Below are positions 45,184-53,508 of a DNA stretch of 64,000 bases, in pieces. Made by a program: the position numbers and the translations under genes. The notes beneath the pieces were generated by a model, which did not search any database, had not been told where the DNA came from, and saw nothing but the letters and a program-made list of their open reading frames with translations. Every line of letters starts with the position of its first letter. Positions within the stretch are counted from its first letter, which is position 1. Source of the DNA: Sphingobium sp. TKS (GTDB lineage Bacteria; Pseudomonadota; Alphaproteobacteria; Sphingomonadales; Sphingomonadaceae); assembly GCF_001563265.1 (NCBI RefSeq), contig NZ_CP005084.1, forward strand, positions 876,001-940,000, given 5' to 3'.

Positions 45184-47367
45184 TCAAAATGTCGAGGAAA
45201 GGCTGACGCCATAGGTGCGGGGCGCGCTATAAGCCGCCGTTCTAAATACACCCAATCCGGATCGATCGTCCGCATAGGTCTTGTAGATCTTGTCGGTCAG
45301 ATTCCTGACCCAAGCGGCGATATCCCATTTGCCGTGGCGCAGGCCGAGGCGAAGATTAACCAGAGTGCGCGGACCGGATTTGAAGCTGTCGGAATTGGTC
45401 GGCTCGAAAAAGACGGTCGAGCGATGGTCCACGTCCGCCCGGGCGAAGATCGTTCCGAAGGTTACCGGAACCTCGTAGCTGACGGCGCCATAGCCCGAAA
45501 AATGAGGCGCCAGCACCAGATCCTTGCCGGCACAGTCCGTGCTGCCCCCGCCGACCGAGTCCGGGACGCCGCAATTGTCGAACGTCTTGTAATGGGCGTC
45601 GAGCACGGCGGCATTCCCCTCCAGCCGAAGCCGTGAGGACAGTTGCAGCGCCAGCTCTCCCTCTACACCCTCTATCTGCGCGCGGCCGGCATTGGACAGC
45701 GCCAGCGCGCTACCCAGAACCTGCGACACCTGCAACCGGTCATAATCGGTGTGGAAGGCCGAAACATTGAGCCGAAGCCGCTTGTCGAGGGTCAATGTCT
45801 TGAAGCCAATCTCGTAACTGGTCGCTTTTTCCGGGCTGGCGGTCAGGCTGGCGCTACGTAAGGATACCAGATCGACATTATAGGCGGCACTCTTGAAACC
45901 GCGCGAAAAGCGGGCGTAAAGATTGGTGTTCTGCGCAACCTCATAGGAAAGGCTCGCGCTCGGCGACAGGTCGTCGTCGGTCGATCCGTCATCGAAGGTC
46001 AGGTCCAGAAAACCCAATTTGGGAAAAGTGCCGGTAATATCGTTCTGCTCGAAATGGGCGCGCTTCTTTTCCCGCGTATAGCGCAAGCCCCCCGAAAGCG
46101 AGAGGCGGTTGGTCAGCTGATAGTCGAGCCGTCCAAAAATCGCGCGGCTTTCCGTTTTAACGCTACCTCTGGTGGTCAGGAGATTATCGCTGGGCAAAAG
46201 AAACGGCAGCGCCGGCTGTAAACTGGCGCCCAGCCCCAATCCCCGGTCGGTATGCACCATCTGGTCGAAATAATAGGCGCCCAGCAAATAGCGGAGCTTG
46301 CCGGCCTCGCCCGCCAGCCGCAGTTCTTGGCTGAAGAAATGCGAATCGTCGCTGAAATTATCCGCCGAAACGAAGTCCACCTGTTCCTGATCGTCGTCCA
46401 GCGACGCATCATAGGAGGAATCCCGGTAGGCGGTGATGGAGGTCAGCGAGATCGCATCGGACGTCCATTCGCCGGTCAGCGAAATTCCTTGGCTGTCGCG
46501 GTGGAGCCGATTGGGGAGGTTGTTGTTGATATGCAGCGGCTCCCTCGACGGAAAATCCGCCGGATAGCCGGCCAGCGCATCGGCCTGGAAGAAGGCCGGA
46601 ACGCCACGGTCCCGCAGGCCGTCCCAGCGCGCGACGAAGGACAATTGGTCGGTCGGCGCGAATTTGGCGGACAGACGCCAGGTGAGCAGATCGGTCGATC
46701 CGGCGTCCTGCCCGCCTGAGAGATGCTTGTAGAAACCGTCCTGCCGGGCATAGGCTATCGCGCCGCGTACCGAAAACCGGTCGTTGAGGCGCGCGCCCAG
46801 CACTGCCTCGCCGCGGCGATAATCATAATTGCCTGCATCGAACCGGACAGACAGGCCGGGATCGGCGTCAGGCTGCTTGGTCTGAACATTGATCACGCCG
46901 GCAATGGTGTTCTTGCCATATTCGGTTCCCTGCGGACCGCGCGCGATCTCGACCCGGTCGATGTCCAGCAGATGCTGAACAAAATTTTCCGGCCGCCCCA
47001 CATAGACGCCGTCCACATAGATGCCGACGCCGGTTTCCAGCCCGATATTGCGGACCAGCGTGGAAATGCCGCGAATGGAGATCTGGCCCTGCAACTGGCC
47101 GGCAATGCCGCCGCTGATATCGACATTGGGCGCGACGCGAGTCAAATCGGTGATGCCCTGCAGGCCCGCCGCGACAATCGTGTCGCCAGAAATGCTGGTC
47201 ACGGACACCGGCGCCTTGAGCAGCGGCTCCGACACCTTGCGCGCCGTCACCATGATGTCCGCATCATTCCGGACCTGCCCCCATGCAGCGCCGGACGACG
47301 CCATTCCCACCACCGCCGAGGCCAGAAGCCTCCACTTCCAACGCCGGTTATAACCCCTATTATGCAT
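45184..47367 (-). CDS. TonB-dependent receptor (third)
   Basis: A 727-residue outer-membrane receptor with signal peptide (LLASAVVGMASSGAAWGQ), a TonB-box-like DIMVTARK, plug motifs (APVSVTSISGDTIV, RGPQGTEYGKNTIAGVINV) and a barrel ending VSLSSTF. It differs from both island receptors. The 2.2 kb gene lies 113 bases downstream of the P450 gene on the same strand, so the two may share a transcript, which would link uptake and oxidation of one hydrophobic substrate. Confidence 0.92.
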   Translation of the reverse strand: MHNRGYNRRWKWRLLASAVVGMASSGAAWGQVRNDADIMVTARKVSEPLLKAPVSVTSISGDTIVAAGLQGITDLTRVAPNVDISGGIAGQLQGQISIRGISTLVRNIGLETGVGIYVDGVYVGRPENFVQHLLDIDRVEIARGPQGTEYGKNTIAGVINVQTKQPDADPGLSVRFDAGNYDYRRGEAVLGARLNDRFSVRGAIAYARQDGFYKHLSGGQDAGSTDLLTWRLSAKFAPTDQLSFVARWDGLRDRGVPAFFQADALAGYPADFPSREPLHINNNLPNRLHRDSQGISLTGEWTSDAISLTSITAYRDSSYDASLDDDQEQVDFVSADNFSDDSHFFSQELRLAGEAGKLRYLLGAYYFDQMVHTDRGLGLGASLQPALPFLLPSDNLLTTRGSVKTESRAIFGRLDYQLTNRLSLSGGLRYTREKKRAHFEQNDITGTFPKLGFLDLTFDDGSTDDDLSPSASLSYEVAQNTNLYARFSRGFKSAAYNVDLVSLRSASLTASPEKATSYEIGFKTLTLDKRLRLNVSAFHTDYDRLQVSQVLGSALALSNAGRAQIEGVEGELALQLSSRLRLEGNAAVLDAHYKTFDNCGVPDSVGGGSTDCAGKDLVLAPHFSGYGAVSYEVPVTFGTIFARADVDHRSTVFFEPTNSDSFKSGPRTLVNLRLGLRHGKWDIAAWVRNLTDKIYKTYADDRSGLGVFRTAAYSAPRTYGVSLSSTF

Positions 47368-47480
47368 GACCCATGTTTTCCGTTATATTTTCGAATGCCT
47401 CTCCCTTTAGACGGCCTTGGTAAACTGGTGGTTAAACTCTCTCTACGTGCTTCTCCGGATCGGACGGGCCTGGCGGACCG

Positions 47481-48773
47481 TCAATAAGGGGTCAGTTCGA
47501 CCTCGATATGCCGGAAGCCGTTTACGAAATTCGCATGGACGCGGCGCACATCGCCCACCACATTCACCTGCAGCCGCCGCTTCATCAATTCTTCGAGCAG
47601 GATGCGAAGCTGCAATTCCGCCAGGCGGGCGCCGACGCAGCGATGGATGCCATGGCCGAAGGACAGATGACGCCTGGCATTGGCGCGCGACAGGTCCAGC
47701 CGGTCGGCATCGGGAAAGACGGCTTCGTCGCGATTGGCGGAAATATACCAGAGCGCCAGCTTGTCACCGGCCGCGATCCTGTGTCCGGCCAGTTCGCAAT
47801 CGGCGGTCGCCGTACGTCGCATATGGGCGATCGGCGTATGCCAGCGGATGATTTCCTGGACCGCATTGGGCAACAGGCTCTCGTCCGCGATCAGCTTCGC
47901 CCGCTCATCGGGAAAGCGGTCCAGTCCCAATATGGCGGCGGACATGCTGGTGCGGGTGGTGTCGTTGCCGCCGACGATCAGCAAAGCGAGATTGCCGATG
48001 AATTCCATCGGCCCCATTTCCGACATGCTGTCGCTGCGGATCATCATCCCCAACAGGTCGACCCCCTCCGGACTGGCGCGCCGCTCTTCCCAGAGAAGGT
48101 GGAAATAGGTCGCCATTTCGGTGAGCACCTCCCGCCGGACCTGAAACAGTTCCGGGATACGCGCCGCCTCCATATGTCCGGCCCAGTCGGACCAGAAGGT
48201 CAGCAGATGCCGGTCCTCCCAGGGGAAACCCAATATCGTCGCCAGCATGCTGGTGGCGAGTTCGATCGACACCTTTTCGACCCAGTCGAAACGGCTGCCC
48301 ACGGGCAGGCTGTCCAGCACCGCCCCCGTATGCGCGCGCAGCTTTACCGCGAGTTCCGCGATATGCGCCGGGGTGAAGGCCGGCGCCACGGTCTTGCGCT
48401 GCGCACTATGTTCGGGTTCGTCCATGGCGATGAACATGGGTAGCTGAAATTCCTCGCCCGGCGCGGGGTCGGCGATGGTGATGCCGCCATATTTCCAGGA
48501 GGAGGAAAAAAGATCGGGCTTCCCCTCCACCTCGCTCACCAGCGCATGGCTGCAGACATTCCAATAGTCGCCATAGGCGGTTCCCTCCACCCGGTTCAGC
48601 GGCGCGGATTCGCGCATCTGCCTGAACAGCGGTTCCCAGCTCGCCCGCGAATAGAGTTCCGGGCGGCTCGTATCGCCCGCTATGACGGGCGCGGCCTGAT
48701 CCTCACCATGGGAGGCCAGCCATTCATCGACCGCATGATCGGCAGAAGGTTCGGTTCGGTAGGTCGGCCGCAT
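47481..48773 (-). CDS. Cytochrome P450, CYP153-like
   Basis: A 430-residue soluble bacterial P450. It has the I-helix LLIVGGNDTTRTSMS, the ExxR region (VQEIIRWHTPIAHMRRT) and the heme Cys loop SFGHGIHRCVGARLAELQLRILLEE. Phrases such as GGITIADP, LPMFIAMDEPEHSAQRKT and VEKVSIELATSMLATILGFPWEDR are characteristic of CYP153, whose known members hydroxylate alkanes or fatty acids at the terminal carbon with a ferredoxin and reductase. No ferredoxin gene is adjacent. It diverges from the LuxR-like gene and shares a 192-base promoter region with it. Confidence 0.9.
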   Translation of the reverse strand: MRPTYRTEPSADHAVDEWLASHGEDQAAPVIAGDTSRPELYSRASWEPLFRQMRESAPLNRVEGTAYGDYWNVCSHALVSEVEGKPDLFSSSWKYGGITIADPAPGEEFQLPMFIAMDEPEHSAQRKTVAPAFTPAHIAELAVKLRAHTGAVLDSLPVGSRFDWVEKVSIELATSMLATILGFPWEDRHLLTFWSDWAGHMEAARIPELFQVRREVLTEMATYFHLLWEERRASPEGVDLLGMMIRSDSMSEMGPMEFIGNLALLIVGGNDTTRTSMSAAILGLDRFPDERAKLIADESLLPNAVQEIIRWHTPIAHMRRTATADCELAGHRIAAGDKLALWYISANRDEAVFPDADRLDLSRANARRHLSFGHGIHRCVGARLAELQLRILLEELMKRRLQVNVVGDVRRVHANFVNGFRHIEVELTPY

Positions 48774-48884
48774 GTTGTCCCCATCGTTAATGTCTCTTCG
48801 CTAACCGACCTTTTGCCTTTCCTCTGCCATGTCAAGCACCTGTCGCTCGACAACGCGCTCAGGGCTCGCTCTGCCGCAAAGAGG

Positions 48885-48909
48885 AAGCGGACCGTCGGAG
48901 GGTCCGCTT
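48885..48909. promoter_or_regulatory. Inverted repeat in the P450/LuxR divergent region
   Basis: AAGCGGACC and GGTCCGCTT form perfect 9-base arms around a 7-base spacer, 57-81 bases upstream of the LuxR-like start and 112-136 bases upstream of the P450 start. It is placed to control both directions. It could be a hairpin or a dimeric regulator site. Confidence 0.45.
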
Positions 48910-48924
48910 AACCCGCTTTTAAGA

Positions 48925-48945
48925 CCTGCGCGGCATGGTGGCAGG
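48925..48945 (+). promoter_or_regulatory. Possible lux-box-like repeat
   Basis: CCTGC and GCAGG arms flank an 11-base centre, ending 20 bases before the LuxR-like start. It resembles but does not match the classical CTG-N10-CAG lux box because the spacing is too long. Confidence 0.25.
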
Positions 48946-48965
48946 CAGTTGTCGCGTGAGGAACC

Positions 48966-49514
48966 ATGAGCGAATATATCCCCAGCCTCCAGCTTCGCGC
49001 CGGAAGTTCGACCACCGCGGCCGATTTCATCGCGGGCGTCGACACCACCCTCACTATCGACAGCCTGGTGACGCGCTTCAGCCAGGCGCTGGGCCTGCAG
49101 GCCGCCAGCCATGCCTGTTATGAGGTCGACGGCGAAACCCGGCGCTTCCTGTTCGGTGAAACCGGCTGGTGCGGGCCGATCGCACAGCCGGAGAAGCTGC
49201 CGCGGCTCTGCTTTCCCATCACCGGATGGGACGAGAAGCGATATGAGGTCGAAATCCGGCTGCTCAGCACGCTGGAAAGCGGGCAAGAGCGGGCGAACCT
49301 GCACGCCATGGCCACGCTGTACCTGTGCCGGGGCATCGCCCTGCTGGACGCGCAGGACGATCTGGCCGCCCCGTCGCTCACCGAAACCGAGCTTTTCTGC
49401 CTCCACCAGCGGCAGGCGGGATGGTGCGATCTCGATATTGCGGAGGCTCTGGACCGTTCCGTGCAGGCGGTCAAAGTCCATGTTCAGCGCGCCCAGCGCA
49501 AGCAGGCCGCCTAA
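48966..49514 (+). CDS. Short LuxR-family regulator
   Basis: The 182-residue protein has a C-terminal LuxR-type helix-turn-helix (about 138-180: LTETELFCLHQRQAGWCDLD, IAEALDRSVQAVKVHVQRAQ) and an N-terminal domain too short for a full autoinducer-binding domain (normal LuxR proteins are near 240 aa). The usual aromatic pocket pattern was not found. It lies 119 bases upstream of the AHL synthase gene, as a LuxR would. A GAGGA ribosome site precedes the ATG. It may be a divergent or non-canonical regulator of the operon. Confidence 0.78.
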   Translation: MSEYIPSLQLRAGSSTTAADFIAGVDTTLTIDSLVTRFSQALGLQAASHACYEVDGETRRFLFGETGWCGPIAQPEKLPRLCFPITGWDEKRYEVEIRLLSTLESGQERANLHAMATLYLCRGIALLDAQDDLAAPSLTETELFCLHQRQAGWCDLDIAEALDRSVQAVKVHVQRAQRKQAA

Positions 49515-49584
49515 GCCCCCTTTGCCGATTGGATTTTTTGCCGGGCCGATGAATTGCGGCCTGCAACTTTCCGATGACCTCCCC

Positions 49585-49597
49585 AGCATAATATGCT
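49585..49597 (+). promoter_or_regulatory. Candidate promoter of the AHL synthase operon
   Basis: AGCATAATATGCT is a 13-base palindrome containing a -10-like TAATAT (49589-49594) about 40 bases before the start codon. The -35 region at the right distance is weak, consistent with an activator-dependent promoter. Motif-based, low certainty. Confidence 0.3.
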
Positions 49598-49633
49598 AGA
49601 GGCGCAGCCGCTGCATGCGGGAGACGAACGGAT

Positions 49634-50425
49634 TTGATTCATCTGATTTCGAAGAACAATTCCGCACTTTACCAGGACGAGATCAGAGATTTGCACCAGG
49701 CCCGCGCGGAGGTGTTCGTCAACCAGCTTGGCTGGGATCTCAAGGTCAAGGACGGGTTGGAATATGATGAATATGATGATGCGCGCGCGAGCAACATCAT
49801 AGGGTTTTCGACCGAGAACCGGGTCGTCATGGGGCTGCGTTTCCGCCCCACGGACGACTGTTCCATGCTGCTCGACCATTTTTCGCACGTCCTGCCGGCC
49901 GGCATCCGCCCGATCGACGACGGGCGCACCTGGGAACTGAGCCGGGGATTCTGCATTGAACGGGGCATGCGCCGCCACAATCTGCGACGGAAGGCCGCGT
50001 GCATGATCGCGCCGCTGGAACTGGCCTATGAGGCCGGGATCGACCGCTGCGTCGGCTTCACCGATGTCCGCATGCTCAGCTTTTGTTATGGCGTGGGCTG
50101 GAAACTGACCCTGCTCGGATCGGCCATGGACTATGGCCAGGGGGAAGCGGTCGCCTATGAGGTGGAAGTATCTCAGGCCGCGCTGAACGAGATGCGGCAG
50201 ATGTGGGGTCTGCCCAAGCCGTCGCACATCACGATCGACGACCTCCTTCCAGGGGAGGAGAGCGTGCATGTCGCGGCAGCCCGGCTGGCGCGCGAGAATC
50301 CGGAACTGCAAAAGATCGCGGCCCAGCCGGAGATCGGTTCCGTCACACACCCATCCGCCACGACGCAGGCGGATGGTTATTATGGCAGTTTCGGGACAAC
50401 CCGATTGTCTGCAGGGGGGCATTGA
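49634..50425 (+). CDS. Acyl-homoserine-lactone synthase (LuxI type)
   Basis: The 263-residue protein matches the LuxI autoinducer-synthase family, which joins an acyl group from acyl-ACP or acyl-CoA to S-adenosylmethionine and releases an N-acyl-homoserine lactone. The conserved set is present: Arg24, Phe28, Trp34, Glu43, Asp45, Asp48, Arg69, Phe83, Glu101 and Arg104 (around RAEVFVNQLGW, EYDEYDD, MGLRFRP, WELSRGFC). The C-terminus runs about 50 residues past the usual length. Translation starts with TTG at 49634 after GGGAGA. Its stop overlaps the ACP start (TGATG), which couples it to a dedicated carrier. Confidence 0.9.
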   Translation: MIHLISKNNSALYQDEIRDLHQARAEVFVNQLGWDLKVKDGLEYDEYDDARASNIIGFSTENRVVMGLRFRPTDDCSMLLDHFSHVLPAGIRPIDDGRTWELSRGFCIERGMRRHNLRRKAACMIAPLELAYEAGIDRCVGFTDVRMLSFCYGVGWKLTLLGSAMDYGQGEAVAYEVEVSQAALNEMRQMWGLPKPSHITIDDLLPGEESVHVAAARLARENPELQKIAAQPEIGSVTHPSATTQADGYYGSFGTTRLSAGGH

Positions 50426-50733
50426 TGAATTTCGACCTTATTCGACAAGCGACAGCAGAGGAGATCGAAGCGTGGATCGTGGCGCGCATCGCTGAAATAG
50501 TGAATGTGGCGCCCGATGCCGTGTCGGCGGACGCGCCGTTCGACAGTTTCGGCATCGATTCCGCCAAGGCGATTTCGCTGATGGTGGAACTGGAAAACTG
50601 GCTGAACCTGCCCGACGAACTGCCGCTGGAACTGCTGTTCGAAGCGGAGGCGATCCGCGACGCGGCGGCGGGCATCGCCTCGGCGGTCAACGACATGGCG
50701 GCGCAACAGGCACAAGGCTCCGCCGCGCAATGA
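50425..50733 (+). CDS. Stand-alone acyl carrier protein
   Basis: The 102-residue acyl carrier protein has the phosphopantetheine attachment Ser46 in FGIDSAKAISL, followed by the helix III region LNLPDELPLELLFE. It differs from housekeeping AcpP (usual DSLD). It begins within the stop of the LuxI-type gene and its own stop overlaps the methyltransferase start by 4 bases, so all three are translated together. It probably carries the acyl chain loaded by the fatty acyl-AMP ligase, modified by the methyltransferase and used by the synthase. Confidence 0.9.
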   Translation: MNFDLIRQATAEEIEAWIVARIAEIVNVAPDAVSADAPFDSFGIDSAKAISLMVELENWLNLPDELPLELLFEAEAIRDAAAGIASAVNDMAAQQAQGSAAQ

Positions 50734-51596
50734 TCCAGGACGAACAGATCGAATATGGCGGCTCGGCCGCCGCCATCCGCCACCATTATGATGTCGGCAA
50801 CGACTTTTATTCGGCCTGGCTGGACCCCACCATGACCTATTCCAGCGCGATGTGGGACGGATTGCCCAAGGACGCGCCGCTGGAAGAGGCGCAGCAGCGC
50901 AAGCTCGCCTATCATGCGGAGTCGGTCGGCGCGGCGGGCGGCATGCGGATATTGGACGTGGGCTGCGGCTGGGGCGGCATGATGCGCAATCTGCGGCGCA
51001 ACTATGGCGTTGCCGAATGCGTCGGACTGACGCTCAGCGAGGAGCAGCTCGCCTATATAGAAGGGCTGGGCGATCCGGGCATCGGCGCGGTCCTGTCCAA
51101 CTGGCATGACTATCGCCCCGACAAGCCGTTCGACGCGATCATTTCCGTCGGCGCGTTCGAACATTTCGCCCATCCGCAGCAAAGCGTGGACGAGCGCCGT
51201 GGGGTGTACCGCGAGTTCTTCCAGGCCTGCCGCGACTGGACGGCGGGCAAGGGACGGCTCTCGCTCCAGACCATCGCCTATGGCAAGATGTCGCCGGAGG
51301 ACGCCAATCCCTTCATCTCGAACGAGATTTTCCCGGCGGCGGAGCTGCCCACGCTGGAGGACATCGTTGTCGCGTCCAAGGGGCTGTTCCGCATCGAAAG
51401 GCTGCGCGACGATGGGCTGGACTATGCGCGCACCTGCGAAATGTGGAGCAACAAGCTGCGCGGCGCGGTGAGAAGCGGCGTGGTCGATCCGGACATCCAT
51501 CCGGTCGAGAAATATTCCCGCTATCTGCGCATGTCGGCAGCCGGTTTCCGCATGCGCAAGATCGGATTGCTTCGGATAGCCTTCGCGGCGGAATAA
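50730..51596 (+). CDS. Cyclopropane-fatty-acid/mycolic-acid-synthase-like methyltransferase
   Basis: The 288-residue S-adenosylmethionine-dependent enzyme belongs to the mycolic acid cyclopropane synthase / CFA synthase family. Motifs are HHYDVGNDFY at 18-27, MTYSSAMW at 35-42, the SAM site LDVGCGWGG at 75-83, VGLTLSEEQ, and the bicarbonate-site-like NEIFPAAELPTL. Its length matches the compact mycobacterial CmaA/MmaA proteins (near 287 aa), which modify chains on a carrier protein, rather than the longer E. coli Cfa. The overlap with the ACP gene suggests that an unsaturated acyl-ACP is its substrate, giving a cyclopropane or methyl branch. Confidence 0.9.
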   Translation: MIQDEQIEYGGSAAAIRHHYDVGNDFYSAWLDPTMTYSSAMWDGLPKDAPLEEAQQRKLAYHAESVGAAGGMRILDVGCGWGGMMRNLRRNYGVAECVGLTLSEEQLAYIEGLGDPGIGAVLSNWHDYRPDKPFDAIISVGAFEHFAHPQQSVDERRGVYREFFQACRDWTAGKGRLSLQTIAYGKMSPEDANPFISNEIFPAAELPTLEDIVVASKGLFRIERLRDDGLDYARTCEMWSNKLRGAVRSGVVDPDIHPVEKYSRYLRMSAAGFRMRKIGLLRIAFAAE

Positions 51597-51621
51597 CAAG
51601 ATCATCGGGTTCGCAAAAAAG

Positions 51622-53382
51622 ATGCAGATAGACTTTAGTCGATCGATAATCGACATCGTCCTTGGCCATGAAAATACCGTTCCGGATCGGCCCGCGCTGA
51701 TATTCGATCTGGGCGAAGGGCCGCAAGACAGCCTGACCTATGCGCAAACTGCGGCTCGGGTCAGGCAGCTTGCCAGCGCCCTGTCGGCGCGGGGATTGGC
51801 CGGTCGCAGGATCGCCCTGCTCTTCTCGGCGGGCACCGATTTCGCGCTTGCGCTGCTCGCCTGCCTTGCGGTGGGCAGCGTCGCCATTCCGGTCGCGCCG
51901 GTCGGGCGGCGGCGGGCAAGGTTGCAGAATATCCTGAGCATGCTGGGCGACATCCGGCCCGATTGCATCATGCTGGACGACAGCATGGCAGGCCAATTCG
52001 GGCAGGAACTGTCCGCCGCGCTTCCCGGCACCATGCGTTATCTGGAATTTTCCGCCCTAGGGCAGGGGACGCATCCCTTCACGCCCCTCACGCTGAAGCC
52101 GGATCAGCTTGCCGTGCTCCAGTTCACCTCCGGCACCACGTCGAACCCCAAGGGGGTGATGATCACCCATGGCAACATCATCGCCAATGAGACGATGATC
52201 CAGGCCGCCTTCGGCCACAGCCAAGATTCCCATTTCGTCGGCTGGGTACCGCATTATCACGACCAGGGGCTGTTCGGTAATATATTGCAGCCGCTGTTCC
52301 TGGGCTCGACCTGCGTGATCACCTCGCCAGCCGCGTTCATCAACAAGCCGATGTCGTGGCTGCACCTGATTTCCCGCTATCGCGCCCATACCAGCGGCGG
52401 CCCGAATTTCGGCTATGACCTGTGCGTCGACTATGCCACGCGCCGGGGTATCCCGGAACTGGACCTGTCGAGCTGGCGGGTCGCCTTCAACGGCGCGGAG
52501 CGGGTCCGGCCCAGCACGCTCGACCGTTTTGCCGAATGCTTTGCCGATGCCGGTTTCGACAAGCGCGCCTTCCTGCCCTGCTATGGGCTCGCGGAATCGA
52601 CGCTGGTGACGATCGCGGTGCCGCCGCAAAGCGAGCCGGTCGTCAGAACCTATGACAGCCGCGCCTTGGCCGCCGGGCGGGCGGAGGAAAGCGCCGAGGG
52701 ACTCGACCTCGCTTGCTGCGGCCCAGCCATGGCAGGGGCGGAGGCACGTATCGTCGATCCCAAGACGGGCGAACCGCTGCCCGATGGCTCAGTGGGCGAA
52801 ATCTGGCTGCGGGGTCCGCATATCGCGGTGGGCTATATCGATAATGAAGCGGCGACGGAGGCGACCTTCGGCGGGCGGCTGGATGAAGGCGGGCCGTTCC
52901 TCCGAACGGGCGACCTGGGCTTTTCCACGCCCGAGGGTTTTTTCATCGTCAGCCGTCTCAAGGACACGATCATCGTACGCGGCCGCAACTATGCGCCCAG
53001 CGATGTCGAACATATCTGGTCGGAACTGTCCGGAACGGTCGGCCAGGCCAGCGCCGCCGCCGTCGAGATCGAGATCGGTGACGTGCAGCACATCGTCCTG
53101 ATCGCGGAGATGAAGCGGGACGAGGCCCGGTCCCTGTCCGACGAGATGTTGCAGGAAACCGCCGGCAAATTGCGCGCCATCGCCATGGAGCGGCTGGAAC
53201 TGAGCATCACCGATCTGGTGATGGTGCCCGCCAGCGCGATTCCCCGCACGACGAGCGGCAAGGTGCAGCGGAAACAGGCAGGCAGGATGCTGATGGACGG
53301 GGATCTCGCCATCATCGGCATGACAGGACCACTGGCGCAGGCCTTTCAGCCGTCCCGGCAAAAGGCTTCGGCCGCGGGCTGA
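51622..53382 (+). CDS. Fatty acyl-AMP ligase (FAAL)
   Basis: The 586-residue ANL enzyme has the FAAL pattern: QFTSGTTSNPKGVMITHGN P-loop, WVPHYHDQGLFGN, CYGLAESTLV, RTGDLGF, and the C-terminal SRLKDTIIVRGRNYAPSDVE. These match the FadD32/FAAL type, which makes acyl-adenylates and passes them to a carrier protein instead of CoA. It begins 25 bases after the methyltransferase stop and so completes a set of activating enzyme, carrier, chain modifier and synthase. Confidence 0.93.
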   Translation: MQIDFSRSIIDIVLGHENTVPDRPALIFDLGEGPQDSLTYAQTAARVRQLASALSARGLAGRRIALLFSAGTDFALALLACLAVGSVAIPVAPVGRRRARLQNILSMLGDIRPDCIMLDDSMAGQFGQELSAALPGTMRYLEFSALGQGTHPFTPLTLKPDQLAVLQFTSGTTSNPKGVMITHGNIIANETMIQAAFGHSQDSHFVGWVPHYHDQGLFGNILQPLFLGSTCVITSPAAFINKPMSWLHLISRYRAHTSGGPNFGYDLCVDYATRRGIPELDLSSWRVAFNGAERVRPSTLDRFAECFADAGFDKRAFLPCYGLAESTLVTIAVPPQSEPVVRTYDSRALAAGRAEESAEGLDLACCGPAMAGAEARIVDPKTGEPLPDGSVGEIWLRGPHIAVGYIDNEAATEATFGGRLDEGGPFLRTGDLGFSTPEGFFIVSRLKDTIIVRGRNYAPSDVEHIWSELSGTVGQASAAAVEIEIGDVQHIVLIAEMKRDEARSLSDEMLQETAGKLRAIAMERLELSITDLVMVPASAIPRTTSGKVQRKQAGRMLMDGDLAIIGMTGPLAQAFQPSRQKASAAG

Positions 53383-53508
53383 GATCGGCCGAACGAAAAA
53401 CCATTTGGGGATGCCGGACTCGTTTCTTGATGCCCGGCCTTCAGAAGCGTAAACTTGCGTTCGACTTTGGAGGCCCGACCAACTGCATCAGGTGGAGAGG
53501 ATGGCCCG

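Noticed and set aside
48925..48945. A classical lux box
   Set aside because: The CTG and CAG arms are 13 bases apart rather than 10, so it is listed only as a lux-box-like repeat.
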